Below the pieces are notes generated by a model, which saw only the letters and a list, made by a program, of their open reading frames with translations, made no database searches and was not told the DNA's origin. A stretch of DNA of 64,000 nucleotides from Ostrinia nubilalis (lineage: Eukaryota > Arthropoda > Insecta > Lepidoptera > Crambidae). Below, one piece after another: positions 1 through 10,449 of the stretch (the stretch's first letter is position 1; each line of letters starts with the position of its first letter). The stretch covers positions 6,979,001 through 7,043,000 of the forward strand of contig NC_087100.1 in NCBI RefSeq assembly GCF_963855985.1, read 5' to 3'. The translations under genes were made by a program, and so were the position numbers.

Positions 1-1189
1 CGTTGTCAAATAAACCACCACTAACATTTCACTCGGATTCCCATAACTGTCGTTTAACTGCCTCCAAAGCAGCATAGCTGTCTACAATCAAAAAGTCGTC
101 GTTGCCAAGCCCCGTTTCGGCGACCTCATCTTGGACATCACTATAAAAGCCGAAAATGCCGAAAAGCCGAAGCTTTACGAGACGATCGTAAACTAAATAT
201 CACTGATCCCGAACGAAAGATGTTTGCCGTAATGCGTGCTTATTAAACCGCTTTATGACTTATTTCGTGTTTTACGATTCTTTTTCTGGCGCGAGATCTA
301 GTTTCGCGGAGCTACGGTTTGATGTTAGGTCGGATTTGTCCTATGCAAGTTAACATTTGTTTACTGATTACTAAATAAGTTATATTTATTGTAACATTTT
401 GTTATTCAGTTTTAATTCAAAATAATCATTTTAAATACAAAAAACAATGTTATTTACCCGTTTAAAGGTGTTTATTTATTATGTCACATGGCACATGCAC
501 TGACATGCAGGGTCTATTTCCATCCCTATTTCCCACTTGCAATATAAGTGTGGTTAGTGGTCTTGTTACCTACCTCTATCGCACCCCGCTCTTTGCTTGC
601 CCTCATATTATAATAATGATATTTCAAAATATCTTTCAATTAATTTAATTTCATCTCGTAATCAATGAACATTTCAGCTGTTTTCGCTGTCAGTTAGTTC
701 AAACTCTGAATATTTATAAAACAAGAGTTATTTGTAATAATGGAGTTACAGTGAAATACAGATAAATGCAAAAAAGTGACTGTATTGCACGGAAACAAAG
801 CAAGCTTCAATCAGAGCCGTTCTCGCCGCGGGCGGTTCGTTTCAACGCGTTCGTATCGCATTCCATTTGTAAATTCAAATTTTAACTTTTATTACGCAAT
901 TGAAAAACAAAACAAGGAGGCGAGGCACTATTCTCGAAAGGTAAACGAAAAGAAAAATAAAATTCATTGTGGCTTTATTTTTCTTTTTTTTCTTTATGGC
1001 CAGTTTTGGGTTTAATAACTATGTATACGAGTAAGTAGAACCAGGCCTGTTCATCTCCGCGAGTTTACATCGAAAACAAAACACGCACGATGGCCCACCT
1101 ACAGGATACTATTCGACAAGGCCTCACATACGAGCGAACATTGACTCACGCACGCGTATTCTTGTGTATGATGGAAGAAAATAAAGAAA
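1..1189. other. Non-coding, nothing supported
   Basis: A/T-rich DNA without recognisable exons. An initiator-like TGTCAGTTAG (688-697) and a CG-rich patch at 820-870 are the only hints of promoter activity. Confidence 0.4.
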
Positions 1190-1281
1190 ATGGTGTACTA
1201 AATACTGTGCAGTATTTAACTGCCTAAATAATAATAAAAACACAGAATGTACTTTTTTAAGTTGTCTCAAGACACTGAGAG
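1190..1281 (+). pseudogene. Degenerate THAP-domain first exon
   Basis: From ATG at 1190 the sequence, after an indel near 1199, reads KYCAVFNCLNNNKNTECTF. After a missing T near 1258 it continues as FKLSQDTER and meets a donor, ag|gtaaat, at 1281. CxxxxC, then CTFFKLxxD and R, matches the first half of a THAP (C2CH) zinc finger, which commonly ends at such a splice donor. THAP domains occur in host DNA-binding proteins and P-element transposases. The two frame breaks indicate a dead copy. I did not find the second half (C..H, W, AVPTIF-type motif). Confidence 0.45.
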
Positions 1282-4200
1282 GTAAATAAGTAGTTAATAT
1301 TATTCATGATAATTCATGCTAAATCATGTATTTCCTCCGCCATTTTCTGCAGTTTGGCACCTCACGTCACATCATTTTACCGAAGTCAGCCCTATAGCTT
1401 CGGCGCAGTGCCGATCACTGACGTTTGTCAACAAAACGGTGCTTGACTCTTGAGACAGGCTAAATTACACCATATTGTTAATGACATTGAGCATACATTT
1501 ACTTATTATTATTCTGTGGTAGAACATTTTCTCTCGAATGACAATTTCACGTAATTAATGATGCGAAGAAGTAAGTACTTTTAAGGTAAACCATTTAACC
1601 TTATTTTAGTTGCACAATTATTTTCTTTTAATCGAAGTTTCCATTTAAAACGTCTATTCCTTATGAGTTAAATTACAAGAAGTTTGAATTTATCTACAAA
1701 GAAAAACAACCAATAAACAAATCAGAAACGAAAGCTAAAGTTACGCAACCATTATTACCATAACAAAGGGGGAACAAACACGGCTCATTCCTTGCTGGTC
1801 AAATAAAAGAAACTTTCCAATAGGATGTAAATAACACTCTGACAACCTAAGGGTTTGAAAGCGATCGGGGGATGGTTGCTTTTATGCAACAAAGCGATTG
1901 TGAGAGGTTATGGCGATCAGCTTCGCGGTGAGCAATCATTTTTTGTATTTTAGCAGAAATAGCGTTGTTTACTTTCTGAAATAAAATCCAGTCAAAAGAA
2001 GATGCAAAGGTCAAAATTTGGGATGTTATTATGGGGTAAATATAATATAATAAGTATTAATAGAAAGCATGAGGTCCTTCGGCAGAGACCAAAGTCTAAT
2101 AGGGGTCTAGAAATTATACCACATCTCGGTTAAGATAACCCTCAGCTTCAGAACAGTCCAGTGCTCTTTGGTAGCATTTTGTCTTTATGAATACCATGGA
2201 ATCGTTAGGATTACAACCATTAAATAAGTAGTAAATGTAGTTAATAACATTTTAACAATGTTAAATAAGGACTGTTGTGACCAAAATAATGTGAAAACAA
2301 ACAAATTACCACGACCCTTCGCATTTACTGACCACACGAACCCCTAACCAGATTTTATTATAAGTGATAAAACAAAATCCACACCTAATGCTCACAAATA
2401 GCACCTCTAAAATAAAAATAAAGTTACCTCAACCCTACACACGATACGGGCAACTAAGCGCTTTAACCCTCCGCACCCTAATGCATAGCCGGCCATTTTT
2501 CTAGACAGGCCGGTCGATGTGGCCCCTAAATCCCTATAAAGTACCAACCCGTGTACCGATGCTCCTTGAATATAGTTTACCAAACTTAACTTGTACCTGC
2601 TTCGAACGTATTGCTGTTTACGAGTACGACGTTTAAGAGTGTAGGAATTTGTAGAAATTTGGGCAGAATTTCTGACTTTGATTTGGCTAGCGTTGTCACC
2701 AGTCCGGTAGCAGGCTCAATAATGATATCTTATATTAAAATAATAAGTTTCTATGTCGTATGACTTGTACAAACTCTAAACACGGCTCTTGAATTTTTAG
2801 TGTTAAATTATTTAGGAGGATGTTTACGAAAGGAATACTCATACCAAATTAAAATACTTATAATATTCTTCTTCCTCTTTTGTATCGTTTAATTTCAGCG
2901 AAATGACGTCCATTGCTGGACAAAGTTATTTTGTAATATCAATCAAACCTTTTTAATAAAAAGCGCCCTAACGCAAACAGTTATAAATACATGTCCAGCA
3001 GTAGTTTATCTTGTCTTCAAGATTAAATCTACAAACAAAAATAAAACAGGTAGGCAACAAATTAAATTTCACCCTCGCGAGGGAAAGGACCCCGAATAAT
3101 TTACGGGTTAAACTCTATAAATACGTGCTTTACTGAATTTCGAAGAGCCAACTATAGTGGGGGAACCCACCTGGGAGGACCTTTATGGTGCCCATGAGAA
3201 ATCCTTTGGCTGCTTTATTCTATTGTAGTAAGTATACGGTCGCCATCACATCGTACTATACAAATTTCGTTACGAAACATCTACCTATATCTATCAGATC
3301 TGCGAGTATCACGTTACAGCTTTTAGCTTGATGTTCCGTCGTCCATAAATACTATTATGGGTTTTTCTGACATTGTTTACTACAATACTTCATTAAGTAT
3401 CTCTCTCATTATTTTTGTTCCATGGTTATTTCAGTAAGCAAATCGGTACTAGTGAATAAGCTATTTTGTGTTAAATAAAACCACAAGAAAGTTTTTAATA
3501 ACATAACATTACTGGCAAGCATTTTAATAATAGTATTCTCGGTATCCAATATCTAAGTTCTGTGCAAATTCTCAGAATTATTTTTAGCTAACAATAAAAG
3601 TCTACTAACTTTACTTACTTTATAAGAGTAGGTAATTGATGTAGATAGGCACTCGACATATTTTAAAAAGCTAATTTACATTTACAAGATATTTAACCAA
3701 CTAAGCTTCTTCACTTTTATCAGCTTTCAAATGGGGGATTCCCCTAAGTTATCCATTAGCCATCCACCGCAGTGACCTAATTAAACCTGTCACCCTACTG
3801 GACACTATGTCCCAAGACAACATGGACGCATTGTCTAGATTAGGGGCTTAAATTGGATAGGTGCATAATCGGTTTGCTTTATCAGGGTTTCCTAGTGGCA
3901 GCATAGACATTATTTATCTTTGTATCAGTATTTTGCTTTGTACTGTAACAACTAGGGTTACTATAGAATATTTTTCTAAAATACAAAAAGTTTAATCATT
4001 CTGAAAAATCGTAGGTAAAAAGTGTGCCACTTTGACAACCGCAGCCCGCTGAACGCATCCAGTGTGGCAAATCCTATGACCATAATCAGTATTTTTTAAG
4101 GAGATTGATTGACTTTTAAGTAAGATGGGTGCAACTCAGCCTAATACTTATCACAATAACAGTAGTCACAAAATATTTCAATAAACATTAAACTTGAAAT

Positions 4201-4513
4201 CTCTTGCAAACTGCAATGTAACGTTGCAGTTATCCCAAAATCACAGATCCGAATAACAAATGAGTCCCTATCACATCAGACCCGTTCATATCATAGTCGA
4301 CTTGATAACTCTTGGTGCTGTCATGGGTAAGCCTTAACTAATCATAGGCCCGACAATAGTCGCAATCAAGATGGAAGTATCAAAGCGGGTAACCCCCGCT
4401 TACCCTAATAGCGCAGAAGGAATAGGGTCAGAAGGTTTTGCTTTGAAAGATGGTCGGTACATGGGCTATTTTTAATCGTTAACTTTCATACAAGAAAGCA
4501 TAATTAAGGTATA
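1282..4513. other. Non-coding, sparse repeats
   Basis: No supported gene. Holds an RTE tail trace (2893-2925) and one MITE end fragment (4117-4143). Confidence 0.4.
2893..2925 (-). repeat. RTE 3'-tail fragment
   Basis: The minus strand reads CCAGCAATGGACGTCATTTC then GCTGAAAT, matching the CAGCAGTGGACGTCCTATGGCTGAAAT end of RTE elements. Confidence 0.4.
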
Positions 4514-4642
4514 CTTAGGCTGAGTTGTACCACACAACTTTAACGGTACTAACTATAATGATAACTGGTGCTTTTTGTATGGAGTCTGACAGATTTTTGA
4601 CGTTTGTTTAAGTTAAACTAAGATGGTGCTACCCAGCCTTAG
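4514..4642. repeat. Short palindromic MITE, family A copy
   Basis: About 129 bp bounded by TTAGGCTGAGTTGTACCA and TGGTGCTACCCAGCCTTA, with inner TTTGTATGGAGTCTGACAG. Same family as 33884-34008, 41511-41628, 45518-45650 and 47945-48074; an end fragment lies at 4117-4143. Confidence 0.7.
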
Positions 4643-5489
4643 TGTAATAATTTTTCCGTCACTTCTCTACATTGCTTAAATTCATGTAAGTTTAAAAAGT
4701 AAATAAGGATAATAATAGCGTAAAATAATAAGAAAAAAACCACCCCAACGTGATGAGGATGTGGTTTACAAATCACAGAGCACAAATCACAGTGCACAAA
4801 TCACAGAAAGAAAATAAGTTGTTGTTACAGGAGTTTTTAAAAAGTATTTACTTAAACGAGTACCTACTTAGTACCTGCTATGTTGTTTAGCCTATAGATT
4901 TTGGTTATTGTTCTTTATACTCGAGTACTTGAACGGGTCTACTTATTGCAAGTATAGTATGCGGTAACCCTAATTAGAGGTGGGCGCCGATATACAATTG
5001 GCCGGCGGCGGCGCGCCGACTTTTTGACCTCGGCGGCGGCGGCGTCGGCGGCGTGACCTTGTTTGACCTTTGTTCATTAGGTTTTTTTTTTTAATCTGCT
5101 TTTTAGTATCTGTCGTCAAGACTAATCAGGTGATTTGCAGTTGGTTGGGGTTTGAGCCACTAGAGCAGTGGTTTATCCTAGTAAATTAGCTCTCTTGATC
5201 ATAGATACTTTGATATTTGGATAGCGGGTTTGGCTGAGATCAAGTTCTCGTGTATTTCCTAAAGGCGAGCGTACCAATGTGCCGATAAAAGTACCCTTAA
5301 CATGTATTTTTGAGCTCTTTGGAGGCACATAGTTAATGTTAGATTAGCTGACTGTTGGTGGAATATTATATTCAGTTCTGTTTTATTTATATTTATGGTC
5401 TTTCTATGTTATCCCATGGTCCAGGATGTTAATGTAGGTTGATTGCAGCAATGGGTCGAGGTCTAGATTGGCCGGATGATACGTTTCAC

Positions 5490-5560
5490 GTCAAATTCAA
5501 AATTCAAATTCAAATATTTATTTGCACAATTTTGGGTAAACATAGTGGTCTTAAAACTAG
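5490..5560 (-). repeat. LINE 3' tail (minus orientation)
   Basis: Read on the minus strand it ends with TGCAAATAAATATTTG followed by AATTTGAATTT repeats, a common 3' UTR end of lepidopteran CR1/Jockey-like LINEs. It may belong to the RT fragment at 5866-6085 with a deletion between them. Confidence 0.45.
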
Positions 5561-5865
5561 TATAAGTAGATCGCCAAAATTTGCTGTATAATTAGTCAGC
5601 GTACAAATATTTAAATAATTTCTACAAGAATAAATTACAAATATGTCTTAAATGATAATATGGTGAGACTTCGAGGCTTAATTACATGCGCCACTTGGTC
5701 AGCCAATCAGCTGACTTTGCAACAGTCTAGTCACTTTAAGATTACACACAGTTACATTTGAGGAAGGCCGCAGCTTTCTGGTGTCTGGGCTACTTTACTA
5801 GTAGATGTTATAGAGTATCGGACCAAGTACAGAACTACAGAGGCCTGGGGTACTCCAGCTCTGCA

Positions 5866-6085
5866 GCTAAAAAGAGAAGATTTTGTCACCGAGTTTGATT
5901 TTAAACTGTTTGTCACTGAGATAAGAATCCATCAGCAGGTAGTAGAAGTGTGCTAGAAGGTACTTTTTAATTTCATAGAGTAGTCCTTTATGATAAACCC
6001 AGCTGAAGCCGCAGCGAAAGCAGACGTACAGGATTCTTTCTTTTCCAAACATTGTACTGATTATGGTTGGTATGGTTTCTGCCAA
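5866..6085 (-). pseudogene. Jockey/CR1-type reverse transcriptase fragment
   Basis: The minus-strand reading frame contains SWVYHKGLLYEIKK then YYLLMDSYLSDKQFKIKLGD, which corresponds to the region after the first catalytic motif of Jockey/CR1 reverse transcriptases (W-H-x-GLL-x-K followed by SYL-x-R/K-x-F-x-V/I). Only about 70 codons remain; no catalytic centre is present. Confidence 0.6.
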
Positions 6086-6387
6086 AATTTATGGTCGGGT
6101 ATACTATATTACATGGGTCATACTTAGGCAAGGGAATAAACGAGCAAGAATGATCCTTTTCCATAATTTTAACAATACAAATGTCAGATTAATTCAGCGA
6201 TAAGAGAATTCGTTAGGCGACTTGCCAGTCTTATAGATCATTTCCAAAGTTTAGAGACTTGCGAGGTTCTCACTCAGTGTGGTCATTGTCAATACCTACC
6301 ATGGATTTCATGGTGATCAGATCAAATGCAAGTGCTTTACGAGGGTTCATTTTTGCTATTTCTTTAGTTTAGCCATCTCTCTTAGCG

Positions 6388-6640
6388 TTAGTTCTTTCGT
6401 TTCAGTCGAAAGACGTCCTGCGCCGCTCGCATCCAGGCAATTCCTGCGACCTTCCCCAAATCGTCGGTCCACCTAGTGGGAGGCCCGCCCACGCTACGTC
6501 TTTCGGCTCGTGGTTGCCACTCAAGAACTTTACTACCCCAGCGGTCATCAGCTCTACGAGATATGTGCCCCGCCCACTGCCACTTGATTTTAGCGATTCT
6601 GTGGGCTACGTCAGTCACTTTGTCCTCCTGCGTCTTTCGT
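6388..6640 (-). pseudogene. RTE-clade LINE ORF fragment (3' end)
   Basis: The minus-strand frame reads [33 protein letters not shown], then GGPPTRWTDDLGKVAG, the conserved C-terminal tail of lepidopteran RTE ORFs. It is truncated upstream and joined internally to tail sequence (GACGTC near 6413). Related copies lie at 17395-17475, 29590-29790 and 42005-42515. Confidence 0.75.
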
Positions 6641-6760
6641 CCTCAATTAGCGTAGTTGGAATCAATCTTCTACTTTGAACTTGAGGAGGGTAAGCGGAAA
6701 CATGGCGGTCAACTCCTTAGATAGTCAAGTCAAAGATGTCCAGAAGCAGCATACGAAAAG

Positions 6761-9166
6761 ATGCAAAATGGGCCCTCTCAAATCACAATGGGAAGGTTTG
6801 GCAGCACAGCACCTAGAATAATAATAATAATAATAATTTGGTCGATGCCCGTTGAACATACGGAGGGTGATTGGATGCGTGTAATTGAGCGTGAATGTGA
6901 GTCCATCGAATCTATGGGGTCTATTGTTATAGACCCCGAAGACGTTAGTAGTGCAATCAGTACGGCCCAGAACTGGAAGAGCCCTGGACCGGACGGATTG
7001 CACAACTTTTGGATTAAATGGATTCGATGCTCACATGACCGCTTAGCAACACAATTTCAAGAAGCCCTCGAGCTCGGGTCCCTTCCAGCCTTCATGACTA
7101 CCGGTGTCACCACCTTGCTCTACAAATCTGGTAGTACCATGGACCCAAAAAATTACAGACCAATCACATGCTTGCCTACCATCTACAAGCTCCTTACATC
7201 TATTCTGACCACAAAAATTAACACACATATTGTCGCGAACAATATTTTGGCCCCTGCTCAGAATGGATGTAAGGTTGGGTCTCGTGGTACTAAAGAGCTC
7301 CTCCTCATAGACATGACCATTAGCCAACAAGTTCGGCGGAGCAGGAAAGCTCTCTCTGCTGCCTGGATTGACTATAAGAAGGCCTATGATTCGGTGCCTC
7401 ATTCATGGCTGGAGAGGATTTTGGAGTTGTATAAGGTTGATGCAACTCTGAGATCCTTTTTACGCTCATGCATGGGGCAGTGGACTACAGTCCTTCGGCA
7501 GCCAGGTGGTGGTGAGAGGTCTCCTGATCCATTGAACTTCATAAGGATTGAGCGAGGCATTTTCCAGGGTGACAGTTTGAGTCCCTTATGGTTCTGCCTA
7601 GCACTGAATCCTCTTAGCACTCTGTTAAAGGATTCAGGGCTTGGTTATCGGCTTCGAAGAGGGGGTGAGGTCATTAGTCACCTGCTCTACATGGATGATC
7701 TCAAGTTGTTTGCACCAAAACGACAAGACCTGGTGAAGTTGCTAAAAACCACACAGGTATTTAGCAACGCCATCAGGATGGAGTTCGGTGTAGACAAGTG
7801 TGCGGTCTTACATGTAGAGCGGGGAAAAGTTGTGAATTCTCCGAATTTACAACTTTCTGAGACAATGACACTCAAATCTCTCTCCGAAACTGAGACCTAT
7901 AAGTATCTTGGTATGTCAGAATCGTTAGGTATATCGGTAGATGACATCAAAAAATCGGTGAAAGAACGCTTTTGTAGTCGACTGACAAAAGTTCTTAATA
8001 GCCTTTTGTCTGGCGGCAACAAAGCAAGAGCTTTCAACGGTTGGGTGATGCCTCTACTAATATACTCCTTCGGCATACTAAGATGGACTCAGACCGAGCT
8101 TGACGCCCTGGATAGGAAGGTACGTCAGCAACTTACACAACATCGCATGTTACATCCGCGCTCATCTGTAATGAGACTTTACATTCCACGGAAGTGGGGA
8201 GGTCGAGGCTTTCTAAATGCCAAGAACCTCCACAACCGTGAAGTGTGCAGTCTCAGGGATTATTTCCTTACAAATGAGTGCGGAATGCATCGCGATGTTG
8301 TGGCAGTTGACAAAGGCCTCACGCCGCTCTCCTTGGCGAACGAGAACTGGCGCAAGCCAAAGGTGCTGAGCGTCGCGGATCGGAAGGACGTATGGAAGAG
8401 CAAGGAGCTGCACGGGAGGTTCTATCGGGCCCTTACAGGTCCCGATGTGGACCTCCTCGCCTCGGTGAACTGGCTACGCTTCGGTGACCTCTTCGGGGAA
8501 ACCGAGGGTTTTGCTTGTGCAATTGCTGACGAGGTAATGATGACGAACAACTACCGAAAATATATCTTGAAGGATGGTACGGTCGACATTTGTCGAGCAT
8601 GCCACCGTCCCGGAGAGTCACTCAGGCATATAATTTCTGGTTGTTCGCATCTTGCTAACGGTGAGTATTTGCACAGGCATAACCTAGTAGCCAGAATCAT
8701 CCATCAGCAACTTGCTCTTCAGTACGGCCTTCTTGAATCTGAGTCGCCATATTACCAGTACCAGCCGGTGCCAGTTCTTGAAAATGGTCATGCATTGCTC
8801 TATTGGGATCGGTCTATCATCACAGACAGGACTATTGTCTGTAATAAACCTGATATTGTGGTGGTTGATCGATCCCAACGTCGGGCAGTGCTCGTTGACA
8901 TCACCATCCCGCATGACGAAAACCTCGTGAAGGCCGAGAAGGAAAAACAAAGCAAATACCTTGACTTGGCCCACGAGGTGACCGCCATGTGGGATGTTGA
9001 CTCGACGATCATTGTCCCGATAGTTGTCTCGGCGAACGGGCTAATAGCGAAGAGCTTCGACCAACATCTAAAGAAGCTCTCGCTAGATGGTTGGCTCAAG
9101 GGTCAGATTCAAAAGGCGGTGATCCTCAGCACGGCACGCATTGTCCGGAGGTTCCTCAGCCTGTGA
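6761..9166 (+). CDS. R4-clade reverse transcriptase with restriction-like endonuclease (truncated at the N-terminus)
   Basis: Target-primed reverse transcription enzyme of a non-LTR element. The 801-codon frame begins in flanking DNA; residues 1-26, including a run of Ile, are flank and microsatellite. Element sequence then shows KSPGPDGL (73-80), YRPIT (132-136), the first catalytic block WIDYKKAYDSVPHSW (202-216), GIFQGDSLSPLWF (267-279), the active site YMDD (310-313), a thumb region, a Cys-Cys-His-Cys knuckle (C611, C614, H623, C628) and the endonuclease core KPD (696-698) with D713. RT followed by CCHC and PD-D endonuclease defines the R2/R4 group; the TAA insertion site favours Dong. 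No stop or frameshift is present, so it is young, but it cannot be autonomous without its N-terminus. Confidence 0.85.
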   Translation: MQNGPSQITMGRFGSTAPRIIIIIIIWSMPVEHTEGDWMRVIERECESIESMGSIVIDPEDVSSAISTAQNWKSPGPDGLHNFWIKWIRCSHDRLATQFQEALELGSLPAFMTTGVTTLLYKSGSTMDPKNYRPITCLPTIYKLLTSILTTKINTHIVANNILAPAQNGCKVGSRGTKELLLIDMTISQQVRRSRKALSAAWIDYKKAYDSVPHSWLERILELYKVDATLRSFLRSCMGQWTTVLRQPGGGERSPDPLNFIRIERGIFQGDSLSPLWFCLALNPLSTLLKDSGLGYRLRRGGEVISHLLYMDDLKLFAPKRQDLVKLLKTTQVFSNAIRMEFGVDKCAVLHVERGKVVNSPNLQLSETMTLKSLSETETYKYLGMSESLGISVDDIKKSVKERFCSRLTKVLNSLLSGGNKARAFNGWVMPLLIYSFGILRWTQTELDALDRKVRQQLTQHRMLHPRSSVMRLYIPRKWGGRGFLNAKNLHNREVCSLRDYFLTNECGMHRDVVAVDKGLTPLSLANENWRKPKVLSVADRKDVWKSKELHGRFYRALTGPDVDLLASVNWLRFGDLFGETEGFACAIADEVMMTNNYRKYILKDGTVDICRACHRPGESLRHIISGCSHLANGEYLHRHNLVARIIHQQLALQYGLLESESPYYQYQPVPVLENGHALLYWDRSIITDRTIVCNKPDIVVVDRSQRRAVLVDITIPHDENLVKAEKEKQSKYLDLAHEVTAMWDVDSTIIVPIVVSANGLIAKSFDQHLKKLSLDGWLKGQIQKAVILSTARIVRRFLSL

Positions 9167-9333
9167 CCCTGACCACCGGTAGCTTGGGCCCTGCTCCGCT
9201 ACCAGCGGATTAACTATTTTTAAGAATTTTTTTTATAATGTATTTTTAGTTTTTTTATAATTTACATTGTAAAAAAAATATTAAAAATAAGAAGGAAATT
9301 GAATAAAGAGATAATAATAATAAATAATAATAA
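6838..9333 (+). mobile_element. R4/Dong-like non-LTR retrotransposon, 5' truncated, in a TAA microsatellite
   Basis: The body of the element is bounded by TAA repeats on both sides (6817-6837 and 9311-9334), as known for Dong of Bombyx mori, which targets TAA repeats. It carries a long uninterrupted reverse transcriptase/endonuclease frame and a T/A-rich 3' UTR (9167-9310) with AATAAA near the end. The upstream part of the ORF (N-terminal zinc finger/Myb region) is missing, so it is 5' truncated. The right-hand TAA run passes directly into a SINE tail. Confidence 0.75.
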
Positions 9334-9369
9334 ATCTTTGGACAATTTCACACAGCGCCAGCTAGCCCC
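9334..9369 (-). repeat. 3' tail of a tRNA-derived SINE
   Basis: The sequence aaatctttggacaatttcac followed by gccagctagcccc matches the 3' tails of the SINEs at 40101 and 45171. Together with the TAA run (TTA on its own strand) it shows that the Dong-like element entered a SINE tail. Confidence 0.6.
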
Positions 9370-9909
9370 GATAGAATGGCGGGAGATTGTGTTGTGTAGA
9401 GGCGAGTCCGCGAATTCAAGGAGCAGCGCACAACTGAACTCGACGCAAAACGCGATGATGTAAAACTCTCAATGTGCGAGGAGTTTGCCGCGAATATCGG
9501 CTAGGTAATTAAGTCATCTTCGGGCGCACCAGCGCCGCTAAGACAGCTAAGTCGAAGTGGTCACCATGACCGAAATCGGTCGGATGAATCAAAGGCAGGC
9601 ATCATAGCTGCAAGTCTCGGATCAAGTTCAATGCTTGATCTTATTTTTTTGATTTAATTGTGGATTTTTTGGATTATCCGTGTCAATGGGTTTAAATAAA
9701 CCGGCTTGTCATGTAGCAAAGGTCTGAGATTTTTCTTGTCACTCATGTATTATCGGACCTAATAAGCGGAGAACACTTTGAGGGAGGTACTTTGTTGCCT
9801 TCCAGAGGTTGTGGTTCCCATTTGCATTCCGAGACATATTTGCCAAACTCTGTGTGTGTGATTCGCTTAAAGTATAGTCCAATAGTGTGGGTTGTCTGCC
9901 AGACGAAGG

Positions 9910-10183
9910 CGGGGATTTTTTTCATCTTAGTTCGAGCCCTCACTGGACACTGCAGCTTAAACAAGCACTTGTCCACTATGGGACTGTCCGAATCAAGAAC
10001 GCGCAGGATGTGCCAAGAGGCAGATGAAACGCCACCACACATTCTCACGGCTGCGGACCTTTGATGCGCAAGCGGAGCTTACACCTGGGCAAACACATCC
10101 TAAGCCCACAAGATGTAAAACATATCGCCCCCCAAAAGATACTGCAATTCCTAATGGATGCAGGACTCGGAGACGAACTGTAA
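9910..10183 (+). pseudogene. Non-LTR retrotransposon C-terminal (RNase H) fragment
   Basis: Reads LTGHCSLNKHLSTMGL, CQEADETPPHIL, then after a frameshift LGKHILSPQDVKHIAPQK and QFLMDAGLGDEL with stop TAA at 10181. TGHxxLNKHL...G...C..C/E-ET..H is the typical tail after RNase H in I/R1/Jockey-type LINEs. Frameshifted, hence dead. Confidence 0.65.
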
Positions 10184-10449
10184 GAAAAATAGCGGCGATC
10201 ACAATAGATCGGTACCGGTCGTAGTGATACTAGGACATTATTGAACTAGAATAGCCGCTCAACTCAATAAAAAAAATAGTTCTTCTGCGTTCGAAACACA
10301 AATTAGTACAGTATAGGAGAGGAATAAATTGCAAATAGTTGGTACAGTATCAGTATCGGCGCGCCGACAGCTGGTCGTCGGCGGCGGCGGCGTGAAAAAA
10401 TTCGCGGCGGCGGCGGCGCGCCGGCGTGGCGCCCACCTCTAACCCTAAT

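Larger units (their letters stand above)
4975..10441. mobile_element. hAT-type element carrying nested retroelements
   Basis: Left end TAGAGGTGGGCGCC and right end GGCGCCCACCTCTA are perfect 14-bp inverted ends, flanked by an identical 8-bp duplication ACCCTAAT (4967-4974 and 10442-10449). The TAGAGGTGGGC-type terminus and 8-bp duplication are hAT hallmarks. Subterminal regions (5000-5050 and 10355-10425) are rich in GGC/GCG repeats. No hAT transposase is recognisable. The 5467 bp include LINE fragments of at least three clades, so the original element was a much shorter non-autonomous one. Confidence 0.8.

Noticed and set aside
776..1015. 79-codon plus-strand ORF
   Set aside because: Low-complexity, Phe/Lys-rich end and no family resemblance; typical chance ORF in A/T-rich DNA.
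1090..1227. 45-codon ORF MAHLQDTIRQGL... overlapping the THAP exon
   Set aside because: The THAP-like reading lies in another frame and explains the bases better.
6725..9099. Many minus-strand ORFs opposite the R4-type CDS
   Set aside because: Shadows of the long reverse transcriptase frame on the other strand.
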